Shown: positions 10,945 to 19,845, numbered from the stretch's first letter. The stretch: DNA of 64,000 nt from Kitasatospora terrestris (GCF_039542905.1 NZ_BAABIS010000001.1:6076001-6140000); one strand, 5' to 3'. Notes: generated from the sequence alone by a model not told the origin. Numbers and translations are program-made.

Positions 10945-12348
10945 ATGCTGAGAAGAAGACTCGCGGTGGCCGCGCTGTGCGCCGCGCTGGCCGCGGCCAC
11001 CGGCGCGGGCGTGGCGGCGGGCGCGCGGACGGACACCGCCGCCGGCGCGCAGACCGCCGTCGGCTCGGTGCCGCGGTTCGACCACGTCGTGGTGGTCCCG
11101 TTCGAGAACAAGGACTACTCGGCGGTGATCGGCAGCGCGGACGCGCCGTACATCAACTCGCTGGCGGCGCAGGGCGCGAGCTTCAGCCAGTCGTTCGGCG
11201 TGACCCACCCCAGCCAGGGCAACTACGTCGCGCTGTTCTCCGGCGGCCAGCAGGGCGTCACCGACGACAGCTGCCCCAAGAACTTCACCGGGAAGGCCAA
11301 CCTGGGCAGCCAGTTGATCGCCGCCGGGTTCACCTTCAAGGGCTACTCCGAGGGCCTGCCGAGCGACGGCTTCACCGGCTGCTCGTCCAGCGACGGCCGG
11401 TACGTGCGCAAGCACAACCCCTGGGTGGACTTCGACAACGTGCCGGCCGCGAGCAACGTCCGGTACAGCACCTTCCCGACCGACTACACCCAACTGCCCA
11501 CGGTCTCCTTCGTGGTCCCGGACATGTGCAACGACATGCACGGCGCCACCGGCTGCTCCGCGTCGATCCCCACCGGCGACAGCTGGCTGCGCACCAACCT
11601 CGACGCGTACGCGCAGTGGGCGAAGACCCACAACAGCCTGTTGGTGGTCACCTTCGACGAGGACAACTTCAGCTCGGTCAACCAGATCGCCACCGTCCTG
11701 GTCGGCGCCCAGGTCAGGACCGGCACCTACGCCGAGCAGATCAACCACTACAACCTGCTGCGCACCATCGAGGACGCCTACGGGCTCACCCCGCTCGGCA
11801 GCGCCGCCGGCGCGGCCCCGATCACCGACGTGTGGACCACCTCGCCCTCACCGTCGCCCTCGCCCTCGCCGAGCTCCAGCTCCTCCCCGTCCCCCTCGCC
11901 CTCCCCGACGCCCGTGCCGGGCGTGGTCAACGGCGGCTTCGAGTACGGGACGTTCAACGGCTGGACGGTCTCCGGCACCACCGCCGTCGCCGCCGGACGC
12001 AGCGGCGCGTACAGCGGGGCGGCCGGCGCCACCACGCCCACCGACGGGGACTCGGTGATCTCCCAGACCTTCACCGCCCCGCCGGGCGCCACCACGCTCA
12101 CCGTGTGGTGGAAGGGCGACTGCCGCGACACCGTCCGCTACGCCTGGGCCACCGTCGTGCTCAAGCACAACACCAGCGGCACGACCACCACCCCGCTGCC
12201 CAGGACGTGCACGGCGAACGGCGGTTGGCAGAAGATCACCGACACCCTCACCCCCGGCCACTCCTACACCCTCCAACTGGTCAACCACGACGACAACTAC
12301 CCCGGTGACCCCAGCATCACCTGGTTCGACGACGTCACCGTCGGCTGA
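10945..12348 (+). CDS. Secreted phosphoesterase (acid phosphatase / alkaline phosphatase-like family) with C-terminal binding module
   Basis: The protein is 467 aa; ATG 10945 follows AAGGGAG by 8 nt. After a signal peptide (about residues 1-30) comes a phosphoesterase domain of the PF04185 group: FDHVVVVPFENKDYSAVIG, APYINSLAAQGASF, GVTHPSQGNYVALFSGG, VPDMCNDMH and VVTFDEDN, which supply the metal ligands and nucleophile region. A Ser-Pro linker (SPSPSPSPSPS type, about residues 297-320) leads to a C-terminal beta-sandwich beginning VNGGFEYGTFNGW, a carbohydrate- or surface-binding fold. It should hydrolyse phosphate esters outside the cell. It heads a three-gene operon with a TolB-like protein and an MFS transporter. 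Confidence 0.87.
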   Translation: MLRRRLAVAALCAALAAATGAGVAAGARTDTAAGAQTAVGSVPRFDHVVVVPFENKDYSAVIGSADAPYINSLAAQGASFSQSFGVTHPSQGNYVALFSGGQQGVTDDSCPKNFTGKANLGSQLIAAGFTFKGYSEGLPSDGFTGCSSSDGRYVRKHNPWVDFDNVPAASNVRYSTFPTDYTQLPTVSFVVPDMCNDMHGATGCSASIPTGDSWLRTNLDAYAQWAKTHNSLLVVTFDEDNFSSVNQIATVLVGAQVRTGTYAEQINHYNLLRTIEDAYGLTPLGSAAGAAPITDVWTTSPSPSPSPSPSSSSSPSPSPSPTPVPGVVNGGFEYGTFNGWTVSGTTAVAAGRSGAYSGAAGATTPTDGDSVISQTFTAPPGATTLTVWWKGDCRDTVRYAWATVVLKHNTSGTTTTPLPRTCTANGGWQKITDTLTPGHSYTLQLVNHDDNYPGDPSITWFDDVTVG

Positions 12349-12372
12349 CCGGAACCACGGAGGACACCCATC

Positions 12373-13305
12373 GTGACAAGGCGGATCCTGGTCGCCGCGA
12401 CCGTCGCCCTGCTGCTCACGGCCGTCTGCGCGGGCTACATCCTGGCCCGCGCCAGACCGGCGGCCGGTCCGCCCGCGTCCGGCCTCACGCTCCGGACCGC
12501 CGGCCTGCTGGTCCGCGACACGCAGAGCGGGCGCCTCGCCCTGGTCCGCGAGGACGGCAGCCGGGCCGTCAGCCCGCTCTCCTGCCTGCGGCTGTATGCG
12601 GCGGCCGGCACCGGGGTCTGCCTGCGGCAGGGCCCGGTCTCGGCCGAACTGGTGGTGACCGACCAGGCGTTGAAGGAGCTGCGGACGCTCCCGCTGAACG
12701 GCGTGCCGAACCGGGCCCGGGTCTCGCCGACCGGCCGGATGGTCTCCTGGACGGTCTTCGTCACCGGTGACTCCTACAACGGCGGTCAATTCTCCACCCG
12801 TTCGGGCATCCTCGACACCGGGACGGGCGAACTCGCCGGGAACCTGGAGAACTTCACCGTCGACGGCCACCACTCCCCGCCCGACGCCAACCTCTGGGGC
12901 GTCACCTTCGCCGCCGACGACAACCGGTTCTACGCGACCCTGGCCACCGGCGGGCAACGCCTGCTGGTCCGCGGCGACTTCGCCCGGCGCGACCTGCACG
13001 TCCTCGCCGAGAACGTCGAATGCCCGTCGCTCTCGCCCGACGGCACCCGGATCGCGTACAAGAAGATGCTCCCCGACCGGAGTTGGCGCCTGACCGTGCT
13101 CTCGCTCGCCGACCTGGCGCAGACCCCGTCCGCCGAGACCCGCAGCGTCGACGACCAGGCCGCCTGGCTGGACGACGGCACCCTCGCCTACGCGCTGCCG
13201 CACCGGGGCCGCGCCGGCGCCGACGTCTGGACCGTCCCCGCCGACGGCAGCGGCACCCCGCGCCTGCTCGCCGCCGACGCCGAATCACCCGCCCGGCTGC
13301 CCTGA
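12373..13305 (+). CDS. Membrane-anchored TolB-like beta-propeller protein
   Basis: This 310-aa protein starts at GTG 12373, 24 bp after the phosphoesterase. A single N-terminal membrane segment (RILVAATVALLLTAVCAGYI, residues 4-23) is followed by an extracytoplasmic domain with WD40/TolB-type blades: VSPTGRMVSWTVF, SLSPDGTRIAYKK and WLDDGTLAYALP. No lipobox is visible. The propeller probably binds a partner or ligand rather than catalysing a reaction. Its position between a secreted phosphatase and a transporter suggests it belongs to the same surface process. Confidence 0.8.
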   Translation: MTRRILVAATVALLLTAVCAGYILARARPAAGPPASGLTLRTAGLLVRDTQSGRLALVREDGSRAVSPLSCLRLYAAAGTGVCLRQGPVSAELVVTDQALKELRTLPLNGVPNRARVSPTGRMVSWTVFVTGDSYNGGQFSTRSGILDTGTGELAGNLENFTVDGHHSPPDANLWGVTFAADDNRFYATLATGGQRLLVRGDFARRDLHVLAENVECPSLSPDGTRIAYKKMLPDRSWRLTVLSLADLAQTPSAETRSVDDQAAWLDDGTLAYALPHRGRAGADVWTVPADGSGTPRLLAADAESPARLP

Positions 13306-13358
13306 ACCGGGTCCGACCGCCCGGACCGGCCCCCACCGCTGCGAAGGACCGACCGCCC

Positions 13359-14612
13359 GTGTACCTCACCACCACCGGCATCCGCCCCCGCCGGCGCGGA
13401 GGCGCCGCCGCCCCCTGGCGCCAGGTCGGCGGCAACGTCCTCGCACTCGGCGCCGTCAGCCTGACCACCGACGTCTCCTCGGAGATGGTCACGGCCGTCC
13501 TCCCGCTCTACCTCGTCGCCGGCCTGCACCTCGGCCCCGCCGCGTACGGCCTGCTCGACGGCCTGTACGGCGGGGCGACCGTGCTGCTGCGGCTGGCCGG
13601 CGGCTACCTCGCCGACCGGACCCGCCGCCGCAAGGCCACCGCAGGCCTCGGCTACGGCCTGTCCGCCGCCGCGCGACTCGGCCTGCTCGCCGCCGGCGCC
13701 TCGACCGCCGGGCTCGCGCTCGCCGTCACCGCCGACCGGGCCGGCAAGGGCCTGCGCACCGCCCCCCGGGACGCGCTGATCGGCCTCTCCGTCCCGCCCG
13801 CCGTCCTCGGCCGGGCGTTCGGCGTGCACCGCGCGATGGACGCGGTGGGTGCCTTCACCGGGCCGCTGGTCGCGCTGGCCGTCCTCGCCGCCGCCGACCA
13901 GGCCTTCGACGCGGTCTTCCTGACCTCGTTCTGCGTGGCCTGCTTCGGGGTGCTGCTGCTGGCCCTGTTCGTCCGCGACCACCGTGACCGGCCCGGGCCG
14001 CGGTCCACGGCCGCCCCGCGCGCCCGGGAGGCCGCCGCGCTGCTCGGCCGCCCGGCCGTCCGCCGACTCCTCGGCGCGGCCTGCCTGTTGGGCCTGGCCA
14101 CGGTCGGCGACGGCTTCGTGTACCTGCTGCTCCAACGCCGCACCGCGCTCGCCACCGGCTGGTTCCCGCTGCTCGCGGTGGGCACCGCGCTCGCGTACCT
14201 GCTGCTCGCCGCGCCGCTCGGGGCCCTGGCCGACCGGATCGGCCGGACCCCCGTCCTGCTCGCCGGCTACCTCGCCGTCGCCGCCGGGTACCTGCTGCTG
14301 GCCGGTCCGCTCGGCGGCCCGCCGCTCGTCCTCGCCGTCCTGCTGCTGCACGGGCTCTTCTACGCCGCCACCGACGGCGTCCTGATGGCCCTGGCCACCC
14401 CGGTCCTCCCGGAGCGGCTGCGCACCACCGGCCTCGCCCTGGTCCAGAGCGGCCAGGCCCTGGCCTACCTGGCGTCCTCCGCGCTGTTCGGCCTCGCCTG
14501 GCAGACCTGGGGCGTGCCCGCCGCCGCCACCGGAGCCGCCGTCACCGCAGTGCTGGCCGCCGCGGCGACCGCCGTGCTGCTCGGGCGCCGCGGCGGGCAG
14601 GGTGAGGCCTAG
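13359..14612 (+). CDS. MFS transporter
   Basis: This 417-aa polytopic protein has about twelve hydrophobic segments and the cytoplasmic MFS loop signature GGYLADRTRRRKAT near residue 85, repeated as GALADRIGRTPVLLAG in the second half. It starts at GTG 13359 with GAAGGA upstream and closes the phosphoesterase operon. The substrate is unknown; context points to a product or substrate of the secreted phosphatase, but this is inference. Its TAG stop lies in the left copy of the CTAG target duplication of the neighbouring insertion sequence, so the gene is intact. Confidence 0.88.
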   Translation: MYLTTTGIRPRRRGGAAAPWRQVGGNVLALGAVSLTTDVSSEMVTAVLPLYLVAGLHLGPAAYGLLDGLYGGATVLLRLAGGYLADRTRRRKATAGLGYGLSAAARLGLLAAGASTAGLALAVTADRAGKGLRTAPRDALIGLSVPPAVLGRAFGVHRAMDAVGAFTGPLVALAVLAAADQAFDAVFLTSFCVACFGVLLLALFVRDHRDRPGPRSTAAPRAREAAALLGRPAVRRLLGAACLLGLATVGDGFVYLLLQRRTALATGWFPLLAVGTALAYLLLAAPLGALADRIGRTPVLLAGYLAVAAGYLLLAGPLGGPPLVLAVLLLHGLFYAATDGVLMALATPVLPERLRTTGLALVQSGQALAYLASSALFGLAWQTWGVPAAATGAAVTAVLAAAATAVLLGRRGGQGEA

Positions 14613-14632
14613 AAGTCTGATGAAGATCTTGG
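14613..14632 (+). repeat. Terminal inverted repeat of the insertion sequence (transposase 3' side)
   Basis: The 20-bp arm begins AAGTCTGATGAAGAT and matches the other end in 19 of 20 positions. CTAG lies immediately outside. Confidence 0.88.
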
Positions 14633-14671
14633 CATTGGGAGGGCTGTCCCGGTTGGGGCGGCCCTTCTGCG

Positions 14672-16276
14672 CTATGTGGTGGTGGGGGTGATGGTCCAGG
14701 TGTGGCGGGTGCGGGTGAGTCCGAGGTTGATCAGTCGGCGGAGGTTGAGTGCGGCGGCGCGGTTGTGGAGCCAGGTGTCGTTCCTCAGGACGCCTCGGTA
14801 GGGGACGCGGCGGTTGGCCTGTGCGGTGAGCCAGGCAATGGCGCGTTCGACCGGTGGCCGCCAGCGGCGGTATTCGGCCTGCCAGTCGGGGTCGGCTGCC
14901 TGGTCGCGGGCGGCTTTCAGGCGGTCGTAGTGGGCGTGGACCTGGAATGCTCGGCCGGTCTTGGAGCGGGTGCACCGATCGCGCAGGGGACAGTCGGTGC
15001 AGAGCTTCTTGAACTGGGCTGCCCGGGCGCCCTTGGCATCCGGGCGGCCGAGGGGTTTGGTGTGGCCGGCGGGGCAGGTGACGGTGCCGGCGTGGGTGTC
15101 GACGTGGAAGTCGTCGCCGGTGAAGCCGCCGGGGACGGCCTGCCGCAGTGGCGGGGGCTTGATGATCAGGGTATGGCCGTCGTCCTCGAGGGCTTCGCGC
15201 AGGTCGCCGGTGCCGTAGGCGGTGTCGCCGAGGACGGTCAGGGTCCCGGTCTCGTCGGCGAGCAGGTCCTGGGCGACGGCGGCCTCGTGGTTGTCCGCTC
15301 CGGTGCCGGCGGTGAGGGCGACCTCGGTCAGCAGACCGGTCTCGGGCTCGAACGCGGCGTGGGCGCGGAAGCCCTCCTGGTGGCGGGTGCGGTTCTTGTG
15401 GATGTGCCGGGCCTCGGGGTCCACCGTGGACACGATGCGGTCGCGGGCGGTGCCGCGGGCGATCCGCCATCGGCCGTCGCGTCCGTCGGAGCCGTCGGCG
15501 ACCTCGACGTCCTGACCGGCGACCAGGGCCAGCAGTCCGACGGCGTCCGCGGCCTTCTCGTCCAGTGGCCGTTCGGGCAGGCGGCCCAGCAGGTTCAGCG
15601 CGTCGGTGACCAGGGCGTCCACCAGTGCGGTGCGGGCGGCCTCGTCACTCCAGGCGATGCGGGGCTTGCCCGGGTCGGTGTAGTCGTGGGCGGTGCACCA
15701 CGCGGCGGCGGTCCGCTCCGCGTCGGGGACGTCCCGGATCACCCGGCGGATCGCGGCGATCAGCTGGGTGACGGTGTCCTGGGTGGCCACCGCGTCGTCC
15801 AGCACGGTGGAGTCCAGCGCCCGCCGCTGCCTGCCCCTGAGCACGCCGGTGGCCGCCACCACCTCCTTGACCCGGGCGAACAACCGGTTCGGATCCGGTG
15901 AGCGCTGCAGCCGGCGCCGGAAGTAGGCCAGCAGCGACGGGTCGAACGCGGTGTCGTGCAGGCCGAGCCCGCACGCGGCCTTCCACCGCAGGTCGCACCG
16001 CAACTGCTGGACCGTGTCGACGTCCGACAGGCCGTGCAGGCTCTGCAGGACCACGGCCGCCGCCAGGACCTGCGGCGGCATACTCGGCCGCCCGTTCCTC
16101 GACGGATACATGTCCGCGAACATCGAGCCCGGGAACAGGGCCTCCCGGTGCTCGGCCAGGAACGCGAACACACTCCCGGCCGGGATCAACTCCCGGCAGG
16201 TCTCCCACACATCCGGCCCGACCAACTCCCCAGCCCATTCCCCCATCGCCACGAAACGAGTCTGGCCCCACCGCAC
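14672..16276 (-). CDS. IS1182-family DDE transposase
   Basis: This 534-aa transposase fills almost the whole element. The N-terminal DUF772 region (SMFADMYPSRNGRPSMPPQ and later CDLRWKAACGL) is followed by the catalytic core. The acidic triad can be placed at D155 (LDSTVLDD), D351 (LGDTAYGTG) and E477 (VERAIAWL). A cysteine-rich insert before the last motif (CTDCPLRDRC) is typical of the family. The frame is uninterrupted and of normal length, so the enzyme should be functional. Confidence 0.93.
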   Translation of the reverse strand: MRWGQTRFVAMGEWAGELVGPDVWETCRELIPAGSVFAFLAEHREALFPGSMFADMYPSRNGRPSMPPQVLAAAVVLQSLHGLSDVDTVQQLRCDLRWKAACGLGLHDTAFDPSLLAYFRRRLQRSPDPNRLFARVKEVVAATGVLRGRQRRALDSTVLDDAVATQDTVTQLIAAIRRVIRDVPDAERTAAAWCTAHDYTDPGKPRIAWSDEAARTALVDALVTDALNLLGRLPERPLDEKAADAVGLLALVAGQDVEVADGSDGRDGRWRIARGTARDRIVSTVDPEARHIHKNRTRHQEGFRAHAAFEPETGLLTEVALTAGTGADNHEAAVAQDLLADETGTLTVLGDTAYGTGDLREALEDDGHTLIIKPPPLRQAVPGGFTGDDFHVDTHAGTVTCPAGHTKPLGRPDAKGARAAQFKKLCTDCPLRDRCTRSKTGRAFQVHAHYDRLKAARDQAADPDWQAEYRRWRPPVERAIAWLTAQANRRVPYRGVLRNDTWLHNRAAALNLRRLINLGLTRTRHTWTITPTTT

Positions 16277-16294
16277 ACGCGACGAGGCCAGAAC

Positions 16295-16314
16295 CCAACA
16301 TCTTCATCAGACTT
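16295..16314 (-). repeat. Terminal inverted repeat of the insertion sequence (transposase 5' side)
   Basis: This is the partner arm of 14613-14632. The single mismatch is at the sixteenth position (G here, C in the other arm, read outside-in). CTAG 16315-16318 flanks it. Confidence 0.88.
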
Positions 16315-16611
16315 CTAGAGGAGTTCGACGCCGACCGTCGCGGTGTCGCCGGGGAGCAGGGACTCGGCCGTGCGGACGGCGCGCTTGACCGGCAGGACGT
16401 AGCAGCCGCTCGTGCTGTCCGGGAAGACCGAGGTCTGCCAGCTGGTGGCCCCGATGGTGACCCGGACGCGTTGCGAGCCGAAGCCGCGCCGGGGGCCGGC
16501 GCCGCGGTCGCGGATCTCGTCGGAGGCGTCGGCGGGCAGGGTGACGAAGGTCCAGCTGTCGGAGCGCCGGGCGTCCCAGATCCACAGCTCCGCGTCGAAG
16601 GTGAACCGCAT
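16315..16611 (-). CDS. DUF1905 family protein
   Basis: This small protein of 98 aa starts at ATG 16611. It shows the DUF1905 pattern: MRFTFDAELWIWDARRSDSW, VTLPADASDEIRDR, GFGSQRVRVTIGATSWQTSV and the closing VKRAVRTAESLLPGDTATVGVEL. It is probably a cytoplasmic beta-barrel of unknown activity. Its TAG stop is read from the right-hand CTAG copy flanking the insertion sequence. Before insertion it converged with the MFS gene, with the two stops overlapping in one CTAG. Confidence 0.87.
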   Translation of the reverse strand: MRFTFDAELWIWDARRSDSWTFVTLPADASDEIRDRGAGPRRGFGSQRVRVTIGATSWQTSVFPDSTSGCYVLPVKRAVRTAESLLPGDTATVGVELL

Positions 16612-16640
16612 GCGCCCAGGATGGCACGCGGCGCCCCGCC

Positions 16641-17207
16641 TCAGTGCCGGACGGCCGCCCGCCCGTCCAGGACCCGGAGGGCGATCTCGCCCCAGCGGAC
16701 GTTCTCCTGCTCGAAGGCGATGCCGCGCAGCAGCGTGAGGTACGGCCCGACCCGGTCGGCCTCGGCCAGGTGCTGCTCCTCGGACCGGCCGCCCAGCAGC
16801 CGGCCGCGCAGCCGCTCGTAGCGGGCGAGCTTGGCGCGCGACCAGTCCGTGCGTTCGGCGACCGCCTCCCGGACCGCGGCGGCGTCGCCCGCGTCGACGC
16901 ACTGCACCTTGACCAGCAGCTCGTCGCGGATGGTGCTGGGCCTGGCGGGGAGTTCCGCGGTGTAGGCGTGGACGGCGGCGAGCCCGGCGTCGGTGAGCGA
17001 GAACAGGCGCTTGTTGGGGCGCTTCTCCTGCTCGACGACCCGGGCGCTGATCAGGCCGTCCGCCTCCATGCGGTCGAGCTCGCGGTAGAGCTGCTGGGGG
17101 GTGGCCATCCAGAAGTTGGCGACCGAGGCGTCGAACCCCTTGGCGAGGTCGTAGCCGGACGCCTCGCCCTCCAGCAGGGCGGCCATCAGTGCGTTCCGCA
17201 GAGCCAT
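16641..17207 (-). CDS. PadR-family transcriptional regulator
   Basis: This 188-aa protein has an N-terminal winged helix (residues about 1-80: ALRNALMAALLEGEASGYDL, then FWMATPQQLYRELDRMEADG and VVEQEKRPNKRLFSLTDAG) and a C-terminal PadR dimerisation helix region. ATG 17207 is used because the domain begins there. It lies 29 bp upstream of the DUF1905 gene on the same strand and is divergent from an NTF2-like/SGNH gene pair, which is its most likely target. Confidence 0.9.
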   Translation of the reverse strand: MALRNALMAALLEGEASGYDLAKGFDASVANFWMATPQQLYRELDRMEADGLISARVVEQEKRPNKRLFSLTDAGLAAVHAYTAELPARPSTIRDELLVKVQCVDAGDAAAVREAVAERTDWSRAKLARYERLRGRLLGGRSEEQHLAEADRVGPYLTLLRGIAFEQENVRWGEIALRVLDGRAAVRH

Positions 17208-17288
17208 GCGGTCAACGTAGCACCCGTGGCATACTCGCCGACACACCTATTCAATTCGGTGACTATGGATGACCCTGGAGCTGAGCCG

Positions 17289-17708
17289 ATGCACCCCTTC
17301 CGCAAGGCCGTCGAGGACCGCGACGAGCGGGCCATCACCGCGCTGCTCGCCGAGAACGTCGTGTTCACCAGCCCGGTCGCGTTCAAGCCGTACCCGGGCA
17401 AGCCCATCACCGCGGCGATCCTGCGGGGCGTGCTGCGGGTCTTCGAGGACTTCCGCTACGTCCGGGAGATCGCCGATCCGGGCGGCCGCGACCACGCCCT
17501 GGTGTTCACCGCCACCGTGGACGGGCGCGAGATCAACGGCTGCGACTTCCTGCACTTCGACGAGGACGGGCTGATCGACGACTTCACCGTGATGGTACGG
17601 CCGCTCTCCGCCGCGCAGGCGCTGTCCGCGGCTATGGGCGCGCAGTTCGAGCGGATCGCCGCGGAGGCGGCGGCGGAGGCGGGAGCCGCCGCGGAGCGGG
17701 AGCGGTGA
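17289..17708 (+). CDS. NTF2-like (SnoaL-type) protein
   Basis: This 139-aa protein has a cone-shaped NTF2-like fold: HPFRKAVEDRDERAITALLA, VFTSPVAFKPYPGKPITAA and a final strand with DFLHFDEDGLIDDFTVMVRP. ATG 17289 follows GGAG by 8 nt; an in-frame ATG at 17265 is the alternative. The C-terminal tail is Ala/Glu rich. The gene overlaps the next one by 4 nt (GTGA), so the two are translationally coupled. Such proteins may bind or isomerise small molecules; no substrate can be assigned. Confidence 0.85.
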   Translation: MHPFRKAVEDRDERAITALLAENVVFTSPVAFKPYPGKPITAAILRGVLRVFEDFRYVREIADPGGRDHALVFTATVDGREINGCDFLHFDEDGLIDDFTVMVRPLSAAQALSAAMGAQFERIAAEAAAEAGAAAERER

Positions 17709-18481
17709 CGGCGTACCGGCGCTTCGTCGCGCTGGGCGACTCGCAGACCGAGGGCCTCGGCGACGGCGACGAGACCTCCGGCCACCGGGGCTGGGCCGAC
17801 CGGCTCGCCGAACAACTCGCCGCCGGTGAAGCGGGGTTCACGTACGCCAACCTCGCGGTGCGGGGCAAGCGTGCCGCCGAGATCCGCGCGGGGCAGCTGG
17901 CGGCGGCGCTCGCGCTGCGGCCCGACCTGGCGAGCGTGATGGCCGGGATGAACGACCTGATCCGCCCCGGGTGCGAACCGGACGCGGTCGCGGGGGAGTT
18001 GGAGGCGATGTACGCCGCGCTGACGCGGAGCGGGGCACGGGTGATCACCTTCACCTTCCCCGACCTCACCCGGATCGTGCCGGTCGCCGCGCCGCTGCGG
18101 CCCCGGCTGCTCGACTTCAACACCCGGATCCGGGAGGCGGCGGCCCGGCACGGCGTGCTGGTCGTCGACACCTCCGGGTACGAGGTCAGCGTCGACCCGC
18201 GCTTGTGGAGCGGTGACCGGCTGCACCTCGCACCGCTCGGCCACGCCCGGATCGCCGCCGCCGCGGCGGACGCGCTGGGCCTGCCCGGCAGCGACGGCAC
18301 CTGGCGCGAGCCGCTGCCGCCGCTGCCCCCGGCCCCGGTCTGGCGCCGTGCCGCCGCCGAACTCGCCTGGGCCGGACGGTTCCTCGGCCCCTGGCTCGGC
18401 CGCCGCCTCACCGGCCGCTCCTCCGGCGACGGCCGCACCGCGAAGCGCCCCCACCCCCTGCCCATGACCACCCCCGGCTGA
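17705..18481 (+). CDS. SGNH/GDSL-family hydrolase
   Basis: This 258-aa cytoplasmic esterase-like protein carries all four SGNH blocks: block I GDSQTEG with nucleophile S13, block II glycine around NLAVRGKRA, block III asparagine in AGMNDL and block V DRLHLAPLGH with the catalytic Asp/His. There is no signal peptide. GTG 17705 overlaps the stop of the NTF2-like gene. The substrate is probably a small carboxyl ester. A basic, Pro-rich tail follows the domain. Confidence 0.9.
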   Translation: MTAYRRFVALGDSQTEGLGDGDETSGHRGWADRLAEQLAAGEAGFTYANLAVRGKRAAEIRAGQLAAALALRPDLASVMAGMNDLIRPGCEPDAVAGELEAMYAALTRSGARVITFTFPDLTRIVPVAAPLRPRLLDFNTRIREAAARHGVLVVDTSGYEVSVDPRLWSGDRLHLAPLGHARIAAAAADALGLPGSDGTWREPLPPLPPAPVWRRAAAELAWAGRFLGPWLGRRLTGRSSGDGRTAKRPHPLPMTTPG

Positions 18482-18607
18482 CCCGCGCACCCGCCCACCG
18501 GCCCGCCGCGAAGCGGCATGCAACGGGCGGAGGTCGGGAGGTCGAGGCCCTGCGGGCCGGTTCGCCGGCGGCGTTTTCGCCGGGCTGAAGGCGGCCTGGC
18601 GGCGGGT

Positions 18608-19168
18608 TCAGGCCCGGCCGGTCGGGGCGGGCTTCCACTCCTCGCGGAGGAGGCCGAGGAGGACGCGGTCGTAGTAGTGGCCGGCGAGCTGGACGGCCTG
18701 GCGGCGGCGGCCCTCCTCCTGGAAGCCGAGGCGGGTGAAGGCGCGCAGGGCGCGTTCGTTGCCGCTCCAGGTGTCGAGTTCCAGGCGGCGCAGCGGGTAC
18801 GCGCCGAAGAGGTGGTCCACCAGCAGCGCGAGGGCCTGGGAGCCGTGGCCGCGGCCCCAGTACGCGCGTTCGCCGATGGTGACGCCGAGCGTGGCGGCGC
18901 CGCCGTACGGGTCGAGGTCGCGGTAGTCGGCCATGCCGATGGGGCGGCCGTCGGTGCGGTCCTCGATGGTGAGGACGGCTTCCTTGAGCGGGACGAGGCG
19001 CAGCATCGACTCGAAGGCGATGGCGAGTCCTTCGGCCGTCACCGGCCCGAAGCAGGGGTCGCCGGCGGCGGCCCAGCGGACCACCTCGGGGTCGTTGCGC
19101 CAGCGCAGGTGGTGTTCGGCGTCGTCGGCGCGCAGGGCGCGCAGCCGGACCAGGTCGCCTTCGAGCAA
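18608..19168 (-). CDS. GNAT-family N-acetyltransferase
   Basis: This 186-aa protein is of the RimJ/RimL-like GNAT group. EGDLVRLRALRADDAEHHLRW opens the fold, IGERAYWGRGHGSQALALLV is the acetyl-CoA loop, and ELDTWSGNERALRAFTRLGF is the C-terminal half. The start is TTG 19168, with GGGAG placed 8 nt upstream. It transfers an acetyl group from acetyl-CoA to an unknown amine. It is on the same strand as, and downstream of, the TetR gene, and may be co-transcribed. Confidence 0.88.
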   Translation of the reverse strand: MLEGDLVRLRALRADDAEHHLRWRNDPEVVRWAAAGDPCFGPVTAEGLAIAFESMLRLVPLKEAVLTIEDRTDGRPIGMADYRDLDPYGGAATLGVTIGERAYWGRGHGSQALALLVDHLFGAYPLRRLELDTWSGNERALRAFTRLGFQEEGRRRQAVQLAGHYYDRVLLGLLREEWKPAPTGRA

Positions 19169-19242
19169 GGTGCTGTCTCCCGTCGGAGGGGCGTGATGAC
19201 GTGAAGATCATCTCCCGTCCGGACGGACGTGATCAACGGGCG

Positions 19243-19845
19243 TCAGGCACCGCGCGGGCGGGCCACGGAGGTGAGGTAGCGGGCGTACTCGTCGAGGGCG
19301 GCGGTGGTGAGCTCCTCGTCGCGGTCGATCAGCCAGGTGAGGGTGAGGCCGTCGAGCATCCCCATGCCGTAGCGGGTGAGGACCGGCAGCGGCACCGTCC
19401 ACTCGATGTCGGCGAGCCGGGCGAGGGCCTCCAGCGAGGTGCGGACGGTGCTCAGGTAGTGCTGGTACTGGCGGCGGGCGAGGTCGGTGAGGCCGGGCTG
19501 GCGCAGCGCGTACTGGGTGAGTTCATAGGTGAGCAACTGCTCGTCGGGGCTCTGCCGGATGCGGTCCCAGTAGGCGTGCAGGGCGGTGCGGACGACCTGC
19601 TCGGGCGGGCCGGCGGCGGTGACCGCGCCCAGCGCGGGGGCCAGCGAGCGGGCCATGATCCGTTCGACGACGCTCTGCAGCAGCTCCTCCTTGGAGCGGA
19701 AGCAGTAGTGGAAGGCGCCGAGCGGCAGTCCGGCCTCGGCGACCACGGCGCGGGTGGTGGCCCTGGCGACGCCGTCACGGATCATGACCCGGATCGCCGC
19801 CTCGATCAGCTCCTCGCGGCGCTCGTCGGCGGATCGGCGGTTCAT
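19243..19845 (-). CDS. TetR-family transcriptional regulator
   Basis: This 200-aa protein has an N-terminal TetR helix-turn-helix at residues about 10-57 (AAIRVMIRDGVARATTRAVV, then AEAGLPLGAFHYCFRSKEEL). The C-terminal ligand domain is all-helical and includes YELTQYALRQPGL, a pattern seen in YxaF/AcrR-like members. It follows the aldolase/deaminase gene by 61 bp on the same strand and is the nearest candidate to bind the two large palindromes at 21151-21209 that control that gene and the divergent oxidase. Confidence 0.9.
   Translation of the reverse strand: MNRRSADERREELIEAAIRVMIRDGVARATTRAVVAEAGLPLGAFHYCFRSKEELLQSVVERIMARSLAPALGAVTAAGPPEQVVRTALHAYWDRIRQSPDEQLLTYELTQYALRQPGLTDLARRQYQHYLSTVRTSLEALARLADIEWTVPLPVLTRYGMGMLDGLTLTWLIDRDEELTTAALDEYARYLTSVARPRGA

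Larger units (their letters stand above)
14613..16314 (-). mobile_element. IS1182-type insertion sequence, complete
   Basis: The element is 1702 bp and carries one transposase gene on the minus strand. It is bounded by 20-bp terminal inverted repeats with one mismatch (14613-14632 and 16295-16314). Both ends abut CTAG (14609-14612 and 16315-16318), read as a 4-bp target duplication. Intact ends, duplication and reading frame indicate recent, possibly still active insertion. It landed between two convergent genes without breaking either. Confidence 0.9.
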
